A DNA stretch of 39,209 nucleotides from JBMNQS01 sp050944255 (lineage in GTDB: Bacteria; Bacillota; Clostridia; Christensenellales; Maliibacteriaceae): positions 1 through 39,209 of the forward strand of contig JBMNQS010000012.1 of assembly GCA_050944255.1 (NCBI GenBank), read 5' to 3'. The position numbers and the translations under genes are program-made. Below, piece by piece: positions 15,208 through 23,489 of this stretch (position 1 is the first letter of the stretch; each line of letters begins with the position of its first letter). A model generated the notes under the pieces. The model was not told the DNA's origin and did not search any database. It worked only from the letters and a program-made list of their open reading frames with translations.

Positions 15208-16140
15208 TCACTCACCCAGCGCCTCGATGGCGTTTCGGATCGCCCGGGCCGTCACCTCCGCCGCCGCCGTGCACAGAATAATCATGTCCGCATGTTTCGT
15301 GCCGGTGGAAAGCCCGAAAATCGTATCGCCATCCACCATGGTGTGCACCGGGCGGATCGCCATGGCCATGCCGTCATGGGCACACTCTGCCATGCGCTGC
15401 GCCTGGGCACGGGTCAATTCCGCGTTGGTGGCCACCACGCCGATGGTGGTATTGGTGCCCGCCGACCGCTCCAGATCCTGCGCCATGCCGCTGCAGAGCG
15501 CCTGCCAGGTGTCCAAATACCGCCCGTCGGGCAGTCTGGCGCCGGCAATGATATCGCCGTACTCGTCCACCACGTCGCCCATGGCGTTGACCACCACAAG
15601 GGCGCCCACCACCACGCCGCCGCCCAGGTGGAGGCTGGCGGTGCCGATGCCGCCGGGCATGGAGCCTTTGGTGCCAAGGGCCTTGCCCACCGTGGCCCCC
15701 ATACCGGCGCCCACGGCGCCCTGCTCCATTTCCGGACGGTCGTCCGCGTTCTCGCAGGCCTCGTAGCCCATGCGCGCGTCGGGGCGCACCATGCACGAGC
15801 CCACATTCAGATCATAAATCACAGCGCCCATCACAATGGGCACCACCGTATCGCCGGTATCGTAGCCCATGGCGTTCTCCTCCAAAAAGCGCATGGCGCC
15901 GCTGCAGGCGTCCAGCCCAAAGGCGCTGCCGCCGCAAAGCATCACGGCATTGACCCGCTCCACCATGTTGCCATCCCTGGCCACGTCGGTCTCCCTGGTG
16001 CCCGGAGACGCCCCGCGCACAGACACCCCGGCGGTAGCCCCCTCCTCGCAGATCACCACCGAACAGCCCGTCAGCGCTCGGGGATCGTCGCTGTGCCCCA
16101 CCCGGATGCCCGAAACCTGCGTAATCGACCCCTTATACAT
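15208..16140 (-). CDS. P1 family (DmpA/NylC-like) Ntn-hydrolase peptidase
   Basis: This 310-residue protein belongs to peptidase family P1/S58 (DmpA aminopeptidase and NylC-like amide hydrolases), self-processing N-terminal-nucleophile enzymes. The conserved core GGIGTASLHLGGGVVVGALVVVNAMGDV is visible around residues 163-190. By analogy with NylC, autocleavage should fall at Asn230-Thr231, in TNTTIGVVATNAEL, freeing Thr231 as nucleophile. The N-terminal GIRVGH is also typical. Its start overlaps the 3' end of birA by 8 bp, and it runs into acpS. The physiological substrate is unknown; short peptides or amides are the family default. Confidence 0.88.
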   Translation of the reverse strand: MYKGSITQVSGIRVGHSDDPRALTGCSVVICEEGATAGVSVRGASPGTRETDVARDGNMVERVNAVMLCGGSAFGLDACSGAMRFLEENAMGYDTGDTVVPIVMGAVIYDLNVGSCMVRPDARMGYEACENADDRPEMEQGAVGAGMGATVGKALGTKGSMPGGIGTASLHLGGGVVVGALVVVNAMGDVVDEYGDIIAGARLPDGRYLDTWQALCSGMAQDLERSAGTNTTIGVVATNAELTRAQAQRMAECAHDGMAMAIRPVHTMVDGDTIFGLSTGTKHADMIILCTAAAEVTARAIRNAIEALGE

Positions 16141-17116
16141 AGCCCATGATTCCCCTGACTGAAATTTCGCCCGAGAGAATTCTGCGCTCTCCCGCGTCGG
16201 TGGCGACGATCAGCGCGCCGGTATCGTCGATGCCGGTGGCCTCGCCCAGAATCTCGCTGTCGCCGTCGATGACGCGCACCCGCTGCCCGATGGTGGCGGA
16301 ATGCTCCCTGCACTGGGCGATGATGTCCGAGGCGTCGCCGCTTTGTACGTAGGCATTGTACAAAAGCTCCATATCGTAACAGATGCCCCGCACCACATCC
16401 AGCCGCGAGGTTTCAAGGCCCCGCTCGACGTAGAGGCTGGTGGCCGTATCCGAAAGCTCCGGGGGAATTTCCTCCTCACGCATGTTCACGTTCACGCCGA
16501 TGCCCACCACCACGCAGATATCGCCCGAGCCGCCGGTAACGGCTTCAGTCAGTATGCCGCAGACCTTTTTGGAGCCGATGACGATATCGTTGGGCCACTT
16601 GATCTTCGTCTCAAGAAAGGTCAGCGCCCGCAGCGTATGGCTTACCGCCACCGCCGCCATCAGCGTAATGGGCAGCGGGTCCGTCTTGATGTCGGGGCGC
16701 AGGATAAGGCTCATCATCACGCCGGAGCTCCTGGGACAGAACCATGTGCGGCTCTGGCGGCCCTTTCCCTGGGTCTGCTCCTCGGTCAGCACCAGCGTGC
16801 CGTGCTCAGCGCCCTCCGCTGCCAGCTTTTTGGCCGTCATGTTAGTAGACTCCATGGTGTCCTTATACACCATGGTGCGGCCGAAAACCTCCGTGTACAT
16901 CCCCCGCTGCACCAGTGCCGGCTGCACCAGATCCGGCAGGCCCAAAAGACGGTATCCCTTCTTGGGCGAAGCGTCGATCTCATAGCCCTGGGCCTGCAGG
17001 GCCTTGATGTGCTTCCAGATCGCCGCGCGGGTAACGCCGAACACCTCGCACATCTGCTGCCCGCTGACATATTGCTGTGCGTTGCGTATCAGCATGTCCA
17101 ATATTTGTTCTCTCAT
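16133..17116 (-). CDS. birA: Bifunctional biotin operon repressor / biotin-[acetyl-CoA-carboxylase] ligase
   Basis: This 327-residue protein has an N-terminal winged helix (residues about 1-60, with GVTRAAIWKHIKALQAQGY) and a class II biotin protein ligase domain. The biotinyl-AMP loop GKGRQSRTWFCP lies near 116-127 and KWPNDI near 172-177, followed by a C-terminal SH3-like cap. It activates biotin with ATP and attaches it to carboxylase BCCP subunits; the HTH implies a repressor role too. The first gene of the four-gene operon, it overlaps the P1 peptidase gene by 8 bp. No complete BirA operator palindrome is seen upstream, only a TTGTAAACC half-site at about 17230-17238. Confidence 0.94.
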   Translation of the reverse strand: MREQILDMLIRNAQQYVSGQQMCEVFGVTRAAIWKHIKALQAQGYEIDASPKKGYRLLGLPDLVQPALVQRGMYTEVFGRTMVYKDTMESTNMTAKKLAAEGAEHGTLVLTEEQTQGKGRQSRTWFCPRSSGVMMSLILRPDIKTDPLPITLMAAVAVSHTLRALTFLETKIKWPNDIVIGSKKVCGILTEAVTGGSGDICVVVGIGVNVNMREEEIPPELSDTATSLYVERGLETSRLDVVRGICYDMELLYNAYVQSGDASDIIAQCREHSATIGQRVRVIDGDSEILGEATGIDDTGALIVATDAGERRILSGEISVRGIMGYV

Positions 17117-17251
17117 GCCTTACCCCTCTCTTTTTCCTTCGGAACCAGGACCGCTCTGCCTTTAAAGAATCAGTAAAAAAACCGTATTTTTCCGCGCAAT
17201 TACTAATAGGATACACCGGAAACGGCGCATTGTAAACCTATTTTTTCCGCA

Positions 17252-17290
17252 CCGGACAGGCTGTCCGGCCGGTTTGGCCGCACAAACCGG
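17252..17290. repeat. Two adjacent hairpins in the birA / aldo-keto reductase divergent region
   Basis: CCGGACAG-G-CTGTCCGG (17252-17268) abuts CCGGTTTG-GCCGCA-CAAACCGG (17269-17290). Neither is followed by a T-run. The 439-bp divergent region 17117-17555 has no gene besides these hairpins and the promoter at 17419-17447. Confidence 0.55.
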
Positions 17291-17418
17291 CCCTGTGTTT
17301 CATCTCTTACCGAGATGTTGTGAGAAGGGCGCTGGCAACCACCAGATATAGTGCTGAAAAATTTTTATGCCCGCCGGATTTTTTGCCTGCTGCTGCGAAT
17401 CGGGACATGGTCCGCCCC

Positions 17419-17447
17419 TTGTGCAGGTGTGCGGGCCGTGATAAAAT
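17419..17447 (+). promoter_or_regulatory. Probable promoter of the aldo/keto reductase gene
   Basis: TTGTGC (17419-17424) lies 17 bp before TAAAAT (17442-17447). The start codon is about 100 bp downstream, behind AAAGGAGG. A small hairpin in the leader (TGGAG/CTCCA around 17475-17494) precedes the ribosome binding site. Confidence 0.55.
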
Positions 17448-17555
17448 CAAAGCGGCTATAACGCTTGAAAATCAATGGAGGCGGCATCTGCTCCATTTTT
17501 GGCCTGCCAGGCCGATAACAAGATTTTAACAATTTAATTTTCAAAGGAGGCTCTC

Positions 17556-18686
17556 ATGGAAAAACGTATTTTGGGAAAAACCGGTGTGGAGGCGTCCCTG
17601 CTGGGATTTGGCGCCATGCGCCTGCCCATGATCCCCGGCAGCGGCGTGGACAGGCCGCGGGGCATCCGCATGATCCGCCGGGGCGTGGACGAGGGCATCA
17701 GCTACATCGATACGGCCTATACGTACCTTGCGTCCGAAAGCGAGATCGTAGTGGGCCAGGCTCTTAAGGACGGCTACCGGGACAGGGTGACGCTGACCAC
17801 GAAACTGCCGCCGTGGCTGGTGGAATCGAAAGAGCATGCCATGGCGATGGTGGACGACATGCTCAAAAAGCTGGACGTGGACCACCTTGACTTCCTGCTG
17901 CTTCACGCGCTGGATGTAAAGAACATCGTGACTATGGAGCAGTATGAATTGCTGGACGTGTTGGAAAAGGCCAAATCGGCCGGGAAAATCCGCTTTGCCG
18001 GGTTCTCATTCCACGCGGGTTACGAGACGTTTGAAAGCCTGCTCGGCCTGTATGGCTGGGACCTGGCCCAGATACAGCTCAATATACTGGACGAAAACTA
18101 CCAGGCGGGCGTCCGGGGGCTTCATCTGGCCCATGAAAAAAACATCCCGGTGGTGATCATGGAGCCTCTTAAGGGCGGCCTTTTAGGCCGGCCGCAGCCC
18201 GAGGCGGTCAGGGCCATCATCGGCAATGAGCGCTCCATGCCCAGCTGGGCCTTCCACTACCTGGCCAATCTGCCGGTATCGGTGATCTTAAGCGGCTTTT
18301 CCTGCGAGGAGCACCTGGAGGAAACGCTGAATATCTTCAATAACGACGACATGTCCCAAGGGCACCTGTCGGAGGCGGAACTGGATGTGATCAATCAGGT
18401 GCGCGCCTTTTACAACCGGTCTCTGCAGGTGCAGTGTACCGGCTGCCGCTACTGCATGCCCTGCCCGCAGCAGGTGGATATCCCCTTCATCTTCGAGCAC
18501 TTCAACGACGTGTCCCTCTCGGGGAACGTCCGAAAGGGCTTTTCCGCCTACCAGCGCCTGAGCGAGATGAACCAGGGCGTAGATCAGTGCGTTGAATGCG
18601 GCGTCTGCGAGGATGCCTGCCCGCAGCACCTGCCCATCCGCGAAAAGCTGCGCTACGCCCACCAATCCCTGATGGACATGGGGTAG
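17556..18686 (+). CDS. Aldo/keto reductase with C-terminal 4Fe-4S ferredoxin domain
   Basis: This 376-residue soluble oxidoreductase has an N-terminal TIM-barrel aldo/keto reductase domain (about 1-280, beginning RILGKTGVEASLLGFGAMRLP, with DTAYTY and a later K-containing TTKLPPW). Two cysteine clusters follow: CTGCRYCMPC near 294-303 and CVECGVCEDACP near 345-356, which can hold 4Fe-4S clusters. This fusion is common in anaerobic Clostridia and suggests ferredoxin-linked redox chemistry; the substrate is unknown. AAAGGAGG directly precedes the ATG. Two hairpins and a repeat element follow. Confidence 0.9.
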   Translation: MEKRILGKTGVEASLLGFGAMRLPMIPGSGVDRPRGIRMIRRGVDEGISYIDTAYTYLASESEIVVGQALKDGYRDRVTLTTKLPPWLVESKEHAMAMVDDMLKKLDVDHLDFLLLHALDVKNIVTMEQYELLDVLEKAKSAGKIRFAGFSFHAGYETFESLLGLYGWDLAQIQLNILDENYQAGVRGLHLAHEKNIPVVIMEPLKGGLLGRPQPEAVRAIIGNERSMPSWAFHYLANLPVSVILSGFSCEEHLEETLNIFNNDDMSQGHLSEAELDVINQVRAFYNRSLQVQCTGCRYCMPCPQQVDIPFIFEHFNDVSLSGNVRKGFSAYQRLSEMNQGVDQCVECGVCEDACPQHLPIREKLRYAHQSLMDMG

Positions 18687-18722
18687 GCCCAGGAAGCGCC
18701 GCCACCCCTTTCTGAGAACAAA

Positions 18723-18744
18723 AACACACGCGGATGCGTGTGTT
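18723..18744 (+). terminator. Terminator hairpin, upstream duplicate
   Basis: AACACACGC-GGAT-GCGTGTGTT forms a 9-bp hairpin 37 bp behind the aldo/keto reductase stop. An identical 22-bp copy lies at 18946-18967, where it is followed by TTTTGTTTTT. Here the T-tail is missing and the repeat element begins instead, so this copy looks like the disrupted half of a duplicated terminator. Confidence 0.7.
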
Positions 18745-18936
18745 GAGGCCGTCAAAAAACAAAGTTTTTTGACGGGCATGCCAGGGATTTTCCTGCTGCA
18801 AAAACGGATAGGTAGGTTTTTGCAGCGGCCGGAAAACCCTGAAAGGAGTGGGCTGCGGCCGCACATGTCGCCCTTGCCCACGGAATTTAGATTAGGGGGC
18901 TTCGGCCCCCTAATAACCCCCAAAAAGAACTTTTTT
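18745..18936. repeat. Structured dispersed repeat, copy 2
   Basis: Nearly identical (about 90 % by eye) to 10905-11098 and in the same orientation. All stems of copy 1 are kept, and the changes lie mainly in loops. The first hairpin loop is CAAAG instead of ACTTTG, the middle loop differs completely, and the last hairpin closes with TTCG (UUCG in RNA) instead of TAAG. It lies between the convergent aldo/keto reductase and methyltransferase genes, bounded on both sides by identical terminator hairpins. Confidence 0.88.
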
Positions 18937-18945
18937 GACAGTCTG

Positions 18946-18976
18946 AACACACGCGGATGCGTGTGTTTTTTGTTTT
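18946..18976 (+). terminator. Intrinsic terminator, downstream duplicate
   Basis: The 22-bp hairpin sequence identical to 18723-18744 is followed here by TTTTGTTTTT, a complete intrinsic terminator. It ends any plus-strand transcript running through the repeat element from the aldo/keto reductase gene. Confidence 0.8.
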
Positions 18977-18996
18977 TATCTTTGTCCGACAGTCCG

Positions 18997-19572
18997 CTAG
19001 CGCTTCGTGCCGGAGATCAGGTACCAGTCGCCGGTATCGGCGATGATGTCGATATCGAAGAAATCCTTGGCGCGAAGAGCCTCCTCCCCCACCGGTAAAA
19101 GCGGGCGGGAAAGGGCCGTGCGCATACCGTCGTGACGGCCGTTGATCACCTGCCTGCTCTGGCTGTGGGCGATCATCATCCGCCCGCCGGGCGCAAGAAG
19201 GGCGGCCACCTTTTCAAAAAAGGCGTCCTTGTCGGTAAAGTGCGGGTAGGCGCTGTAGATCATGGCCACATCAAAGGGCCCGCCCTCGTACTGGTAGAGG
19301 TCCGCCGCCACATATTGCAGCCGGCGGTCCGAAAACCGCCGCCCGGCGCACTGGATCATGTTCTCCGCCAGGTCCAGGCCCACCAGCGTTCCGGGCTCCT
19401 TGGCCAGTATCCACGGGGTCATCACCCCGGTGCCGCAGCCGATGTCCAGCACGCGGTGGCCCGCCTTGATCCCCGAAAGGCTCACCACAGCCGCCAGCTT
19501 GTCCGGCGCGTGGCAGGTGATCTCGTCCCAGCACTCCGCCAGATGATTGAAATAATCACGAATCTCCTGCAT
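18997..19572 (-). CDS. Class I SAM-dependent methyltransferase
   Basis: This 191-residue protein has a Rossmann-type methyltransferase core. Motif I VLDIGCGTGVMTPWI lies near residues 39-53, the acidic GLDLAENMI follows around 64-72, and a later DVAMIYSAYPHF corresponds to motif IV. The N-terminal YFNHLAECWDEI is typical of Methyltransf_11/25 proteins. It starts one base from the stop of the ECF S-component gene, so the two are probably co-transcribed. A role related to the transported vitamin or metal chelator is possible, but the substrate is not identifiable. Confidence 0.87.
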   Translation of the reverse strand: MQEIRDYFNHLAECWDEITCHAPDKLAAVVSLSGIKAGHRVLDIGCGTGVMTPWILAKEPGTLVGLDLAENMIQCAGRRFSDRRLQYVAADLYQYEGGPFDVAMIYSAYPHFTDKDAFFEKVAALLAPGGRMMIAHSQSRQVINGRHDGMRTALSRPLLPVGEEALRAKDFFDIDIIADTGDWYLISGTKR

Positions 19573-20117
19573 TACGCCTCCAGTGCGGGCTGTTTTTTCT
19601 CAATGAGGCGGATGCGGATCAGAAGGCCCACGATAATGGGCACGAAGATCAGCTGGATCACAATGCCCGGCCAGGCCGTCACGAACGCGTCGGCCAGGAA
19701 AATCTGGAACGTAAAAGGAGTGCCGGCCATGCCCAGAAGGATGGTCTTGACAACGCCCATCACGGCCCTGCCGATGAGCATGGCGCCGATCAGCGCCCCG
19801 TAGACGTGGAGCGCCGTGCTCTTTCTGTACAGCAGCCCGGCGAACAGGCCGTAGGCGCCAAGCTCGAACATCATCATAACGGCCATGGGGTATATCGGCG
19901 GCATGCCGGTAATAAACGACGACAGAAGCGGCGTGACCAGTCCCGCCAGCGCCCCGATCACCGGGCCGCAGACAAAGCCGCTCAAAAGCACCGGGATATG
20001 CATGGGCAAAAAGACCGGGCCGGCGCCCACCATATGGAACGCCTGGGGAAAGAGCACCCCCAGCGCGATCAGTACGGCGCCCAGAACCATATTTTTGACG
20101 GACAAGTGTTTTTTCAC
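19572..20117 (-). CDS. ECF transporter S component (substrate-specific membrane subunit)
   Basis: This 181-residue membrane protein has about five to six helices and the features of an energy-coupling-factor S component (small-vitamin or metabolite uptake). The segments VLGAVLIALGVLFPQAFHMVGAGPVFLPMHIPVLLSGFVCGPVIGALAG are typical. The start is GTG at 20117, directed by GGGAGG. An upstream in-frame extension of 53 codons is polar, lacks family features and contains no other ribosome site. No EcfA/EcfT genes are in the window, so it probably shares a common energising module encoded elsewhere. The substrate is unknown. Confidence 0.85.
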   Translation of the reverse strand: MKKHLSVKNMVLGAVLIALGVLFPQAFHMVGAGPVFLPMHIPVLLSGFVCGPVIGALAGLVTPLLSSFITGMPPIYPMAVMMMFELGAYGLFAGLLYRKSTALHVYGALIGAMLIGRAVMGVVKTILLGMAGTPFTFQIFLADAFVTAWPGIVIQLIFVPIIVGLLIRIRLIEKKQPALEA

Positions 20118-20428
20118 GATGTTTTCCTCCCGATTTTGGGCAAAAGAAAAGCCCCGAATAATCGCCGCTTCAGCGACATAAACCTTCGTGGCCAAAATTT
20201 CCGCAATGTCAATATCCGTTTTCGCACCGGCGGCGCTTCCTGCGCCTGCCTTCCGCCGCTTCATACGGCGAATCAAGTTACTTTATTTTAACAGCCTGCT
20301 CATCGCCGTGTCAAGGAAAGATTCTCTTGGGACAGGCGCTCCCCGGGCCTGCGCCATCTTACAAAAAAGTTTTCAAGCCGGCGCAAGATTGTGTTACAAT
20401 AGTGCCATCCATACTCCGGGAGGAAACG
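20118..20428. other. Divergent intergenic region between the ECF S component and flavodoxin-like genes
   Basis: No gene is supported. A plus-strand -10 element TACAAT (20395-20400) with a TTTTCA-like -35 about 18 bp upstream may serve the 20429 gene. On the minus strand the 5' leader of the ECF gene contains small GC hairpins (for example around 20255-20275). No riboswitch class (cobalamin, THF, TPP, FMN) could be matched by its conserved motifs. Confidence 0.4.
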
Positions 20429-21253
20429 ATGCGTTATCTGATGATACACGCCGGACCCAGGCGCGACAATGCCTGGAATATATTCCTGCAGACGCATAAA
20501 CAGGTGGTGGAGCAGGGCGCAAGCCATATCCGGCAGGTGCTTTTGTCCACCTACGACATCCCCCAATGCCGGCAGTGCGCCCTTTGCCTGGAAAAAGACG
20601 AGACCCACTGCCCGGATCATGAAGTGGTCTCCTCGCTGATCAAGGACTTTTGCTCCTGCGACATGCTGGTACTGATCACGCCCATCTACCGCAGGGGCTT
20701 CCCCTCCACGGTGGTCAGCTGGATAGAACATCTGGCGTACATGCGCCGCCGCCCCTCTGCCGTTAAAACGCCGCTTTTGGTGGTAGGGATCTCCCGCCGG
20801 CGCTGGAATTTCCGGCCCATGGCCGGCATCGTTCCCACCATCAGGCGCCTGGGATTTGAACACGTGGATACGCTGCACCTGTCGCTGCCTGCGGCCGAAG
20901 GGCTCACCGACCCGGCATCACGCAAAAAGCTGCTGCGCAAAATCCGGCGCTTCACCAAAAAGGCGCAGGACGGCCGGCTGCCCCACATCTTGAATGTGAC
21001 CGCGTACAGTCGCCTTCGGGCGTCCATGGCCGCCGATCCCAAGCAGCCGGGCGCCTGCTACTGGAGCGACGCGCTGCAGGACGTCTATCCCTCGCCTCTG
21101 CCCAGACCCTACGCATGGTTCGCCGCGGCGGCATATGGCTTTTTCACCGGCTGGCAGATCGTGAAGCGCCGGGCAAAAGACTTCCTGAAGACTGCGGGCG
21201 CCCGAATCCGGGATACATTGCGGAAAATAAAGGACCGGGAACCGGACCGGTAA
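20429..21253 (+). CDS. Flavodoxin-fold NAD(P)H-dependent FMN reductase-like protein
   Basis: This 274-residue protein has the FMN_red/multimeric flavodoxin pattern. The N-terminal beta strand MRYLMIHAGPRRDNAWN corresponds to the phosphate loop, a Cys-rich segment CRQCALCLEKDETHCPDHE is near residues 45-65, and ITPIYRRGFPSTVVSWIEHL resembles the isoalloxazine-binding loop. The C-terminal 60 residues are unusual: a PYAWFAAAAYGFFTGW hydrophobic patch followed by many Arg/Lys. This could tether the protein to the membrane. ATG at 20429 is chosen because of GGGAGG just upstream. The electron acceptor is unknown. Confidence 0.8.
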   Translation: MRYLMIHAGPRRDNAWNIFLQTHKQVVEQGASHIRQVLLSTYDIPQCRQCALCLEKDETHCPDHEVVSSLIKDFCSCDMLVLITPIYRRGFPSTVVSWIEHLAYMRRRPSAVKTPLLVVGISRRRWNFRPMAGIVPTIRRLGFEHVDTLHLSLPAAEGLTDPASRKKLLRKIRRFTKKAQDGRLPHILNVTAYSRLRASMAADPKQPGACYWSDALQDVYPSPLPRPYAWFAAAAYGFFTGWQIVKRRAKDFLKTAGARIRDTLRKIKDREPDR

Positions 21254-21269
21254 AGCATTATTTTTAAAA

Positions 21270-21304
21270 GGCAGGCCCGGCGATGCGCCGGCCTGCCCTT
21301 TACT
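21270..21304. terminator. Bidirectional intrinsic terminator
   Basis: A stem GGCAGG(C)CCGGCG / CGCCGGCCTGCC with one bulge and a 3-nt loop lies between the convergent flavodoxin-like and alaS genes. On the minus strand it is followed by TTTTAAAAA, on the plus strand by CTTTACTTTT. Confidence 0.8.
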
Positions 21305-21331
21305 TTTGCATAAAGTGGGCAAAAAGAGACT

Positions 21332-23113
21332 TTATCCCTCCAAAACGGCTTTGATCCTGCGCACGCCGGCGGAAGAGCTCTCCTCTTTCCTGATCTTGAA
21401 GCTGCCCAACTGGCGTGTATTGCTCACGTGGGGCCCGCCGCAGATTTCCCTGGAAATACCTTCAATGCTGTAGACCTTGACGCTCTCGCCGTAGCGGGAC
21501 TCAAACACGCCCTCCGCGCCGCAGGCCTTGGCCTCCTCCACGCTCATTTCTTCAAAGGTGACGTCGATGGCCGCGTCAATGGCGTCGTTGACGATCTTCT
21601 CCACCTGGTCCAGCTCCTCGCGGGTGACTTTGCGCGGAAAGTTGAAGTCGAAACGCAGGCGCTCGGCGGTGATATTGGAACCCTTCTGGGAGATCTCCTC
21701 CCCCAGCACCCGCTTGAGCGCCGCCAGCATCAGGTGCGTGGCGGTATGCAGTTTCGCCGTCTGCTCGCCGGTATCGGCCAGGCCCCCCTTGAAGCGCTGC
21801 TGCGCGCCGCTCTGGGATTTCTGCTGGTGCTCGCGGAAAGCATCCTCAAAGCCTTCGGTGTCCACCGTCAAACCGCGTTCCCCGGCCAGTTCCACCGTCA
21901 TTTCAATGGGGAACCCGAATGTGTCGTACAGCCTGAAGGCCGTTTTTCCGTCAATCTGCCCGCCCTGAAGACGGGCCACCCGCTTCTCAAACTCCCGGAG
22001 CCCCTGGCGCAGCGTCCTGGCAAAGCGCTGTTCCTCCAGCTCAAGCTGCCGGATGATATGGTCCCTGCGCGCCTCCAGTTCGGGATACGCGCGGGCGTAA
22101 TTGTCCACAATCACCCCGGCCACCCCCGCCGTGGCGCTTTGCATGCCGATGGAAAGGCCGTGGCGCACCGCCCGGCGGATGAGCCGCCGCAGCACGTAGC
22201 CCTGATCCACGTTGGAGGGCGTGACGCCGCGCTCATCGCCTAAAATAAACGTGGCGGAGCGGACATGGTCCGCCACAATCCGCATGGCACGGGTAACCTC
22301 TTCGTCCTCGCCGTATTTTTTGCCCGAAAGTGCCTCTATCCTGCCTATGATGGGCTGGAAAAGGTCCGTTTCGTAGACGCTTGCCGTGCCTTGAAGGACG
22401 CCTATGGTCCGCTCAAGCCCCATGCCGGTATCCACATTCTTCTGGGAAAGCGGCTCGAACCTGCCGTCAGAGGTCTTGTTGTACTGCATGAACACGTCGT
22501 TCCATATCTCCAGGTAGCGCCCGCAGTCGCACGCCGGGGAGCAGTCCTTTGAGCAGGGCGCCTTGTCGGTGATGATGAACATCTCCGTATCCGGGCCGCA
22601 GGGACCGGTGGTTCCGGCGGGGCCCCACCAGTTGTTCTCCCTGGGCAAAAAGAAGATTTTCTCTTCCGGCACCCCCAGGGAGCGCCACAACTCATAGGAC
22701 TCCTCGTCCCGGGGCACTTCCTCGTCCCCGGCAAATACGCTGAAGGCCAGGCTCTCGGGATCAAGGCCCAGCCACTTTTTATCGGTCAGGAACTCCCAGC
22801 TCCAGTAAATGGCCTCCCGCTTGAAATAATCGCCCAGCGACCAGTTGCCCAGCATCTCAAAAAACGTCAGGTGCGACGCGTCGCCCACCGCGTCGATATC
22901 GCCGGTGCGGATGCATTTCTGCACGTTCACCAGGCGCCTGCCCGCGGGATGGCGTTCTCCCAGAAGATAGGGCACCAGCGGATGCATGCCCGCCGTGGTA
23001 AAAAGCACCGTGGGATCGTTCTCCGGGATCAGCGACGCGCTATGGATCACCGCGTGGTCCTTCTCCTTAAAAAACGCTAAAAATTTCTCTCGCAGCTCAT
23101 TGGCCTTCACCAA
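21332..23113 (-). CDS. alaS: Short alanyl-tRNA synthetase lacking the C-terminal DHHA1/C-Ala domain
   Basis: About 593 residues from the TTG start, against roughly 870 for a typical bacterial AlaRS. The catalytic core is complete (FTTAGMHPLVPYLLG, RTGDIDAVGDASHLTFFEMLGNWSLGDYF, then WWGPAGTTGPCGPDTEMF). The editing domain keeps both zinc-binding motifs, HTATH and CGGPH. The protein ends right after the editing domain, at SSAGVRRIKAVLEG. It should charge tRNA-Ala and hydrolyse Ser/Gly mischarges in the cytoplasm. TTG (23113) or GTG (23110) fits GAGGAGGAGG best; an ATG at 23164 is also in frame but has no ribosome site. No frameshift remnant of a C-Ala domain was noticed downstream. Confidence 0.88.
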   Translation of the reverse strand: MVKANELREKFLAFFKEKDHAVIHSASLIPENDPTVLFTTAGMHPLVPYLLGERHPAGRRLVNVQKCIRTGDIDAVGDASHLTFFEMLGNWSLGDYFKREAIYWSWEFLTDKKWLGLDPESLAFSVFAGDEEVPRDEESYELWRSLGVPEEKIFFLPRENNWWGPAGTTGPCGPDTEMFIITDKAPCSKDCSPACDCGRYLEIWNDVFMQYNKTSDGRFEPLSQKNVDTGMGLERTIGVLQGTASVYETDLFQPIIGRIEALSGKKYGEDEEVTRAMRIVADHVRSATFILGDERGVTPSNVDQGYVLRRLIRRAVRHGLSIGMQSATAGVAGVIVDNYARAYPELEARRDHIIRQLELEEQRFARTLRQGLREFEKRVARLQGGQIDGKTAFRLYDTFGFPIEMTVELAGERGLTVDTEGFEDAFREHQQKSQSGAQQRFKGGLADTGEQTAKLHTATHLMLAALKRVLGEEISQKGSNITAERLRFDFNFPRKVTREELDQVEKIVNDAIDAAIDVTFEEMSVEEAKACGAEGVFESRYGESVKVYSIEGISREICGGPHVSNTRQLGSFKIRKEESSSAGVRRIKAVLEG

Positions 23114-23489
23114 GGTTTTGTTCCTCCTCCTCGTACAATGCAAGCGGGTCCCGTCCAAAGCCATGAAGGCTTCCGGCAGGCGGCCCGGGATCTTTCGTCG
23201 GCAATTTTCACAGGACGTTTGTCCCTTTCCCCTATTTATGGCCCGTCCGCATGAAAACTACGCTTCATGATACCCCAAGGAGCCTTTTTATGTCAATGGT
23301 CCGGGGACGGCAGCCTGCCGAAGCGGCGGGTTTCCCGCCGGCTTACGACGATACGCCCCGAAGCCAGCGCCCTCTTCCCTTGCGAAAAATTTGCCCCGGT
23401 TCCATATTTTTCTGCCGCCGCAACATTTTTCCTTTCCCCGCTGGACATTTATTCGCCCATTTTTCAAAAAATTCGTTTACAGGATGGGG

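Noticed and set aside
17220..17250. Possible BirA operator TTGTAAACC upstream of birA
   Set aside because: Only one half-site is present; no GGTTNACAA partner lies at the expected distance.
20118..20290. Possible vitamin riboswitch before the ECF S-component gene
   Set aside because: None of the conserved motifs of cobalamin, THF, TPP, FMN or preQ1 classes was recognisable; the leader shows only small GC hairpins.
23114..23480. Possible T-box leader upstream of alaS
   Set aside because: No T-box sequence (AGGGTGGNACCGCG) or following terminator was found on the minus strand.
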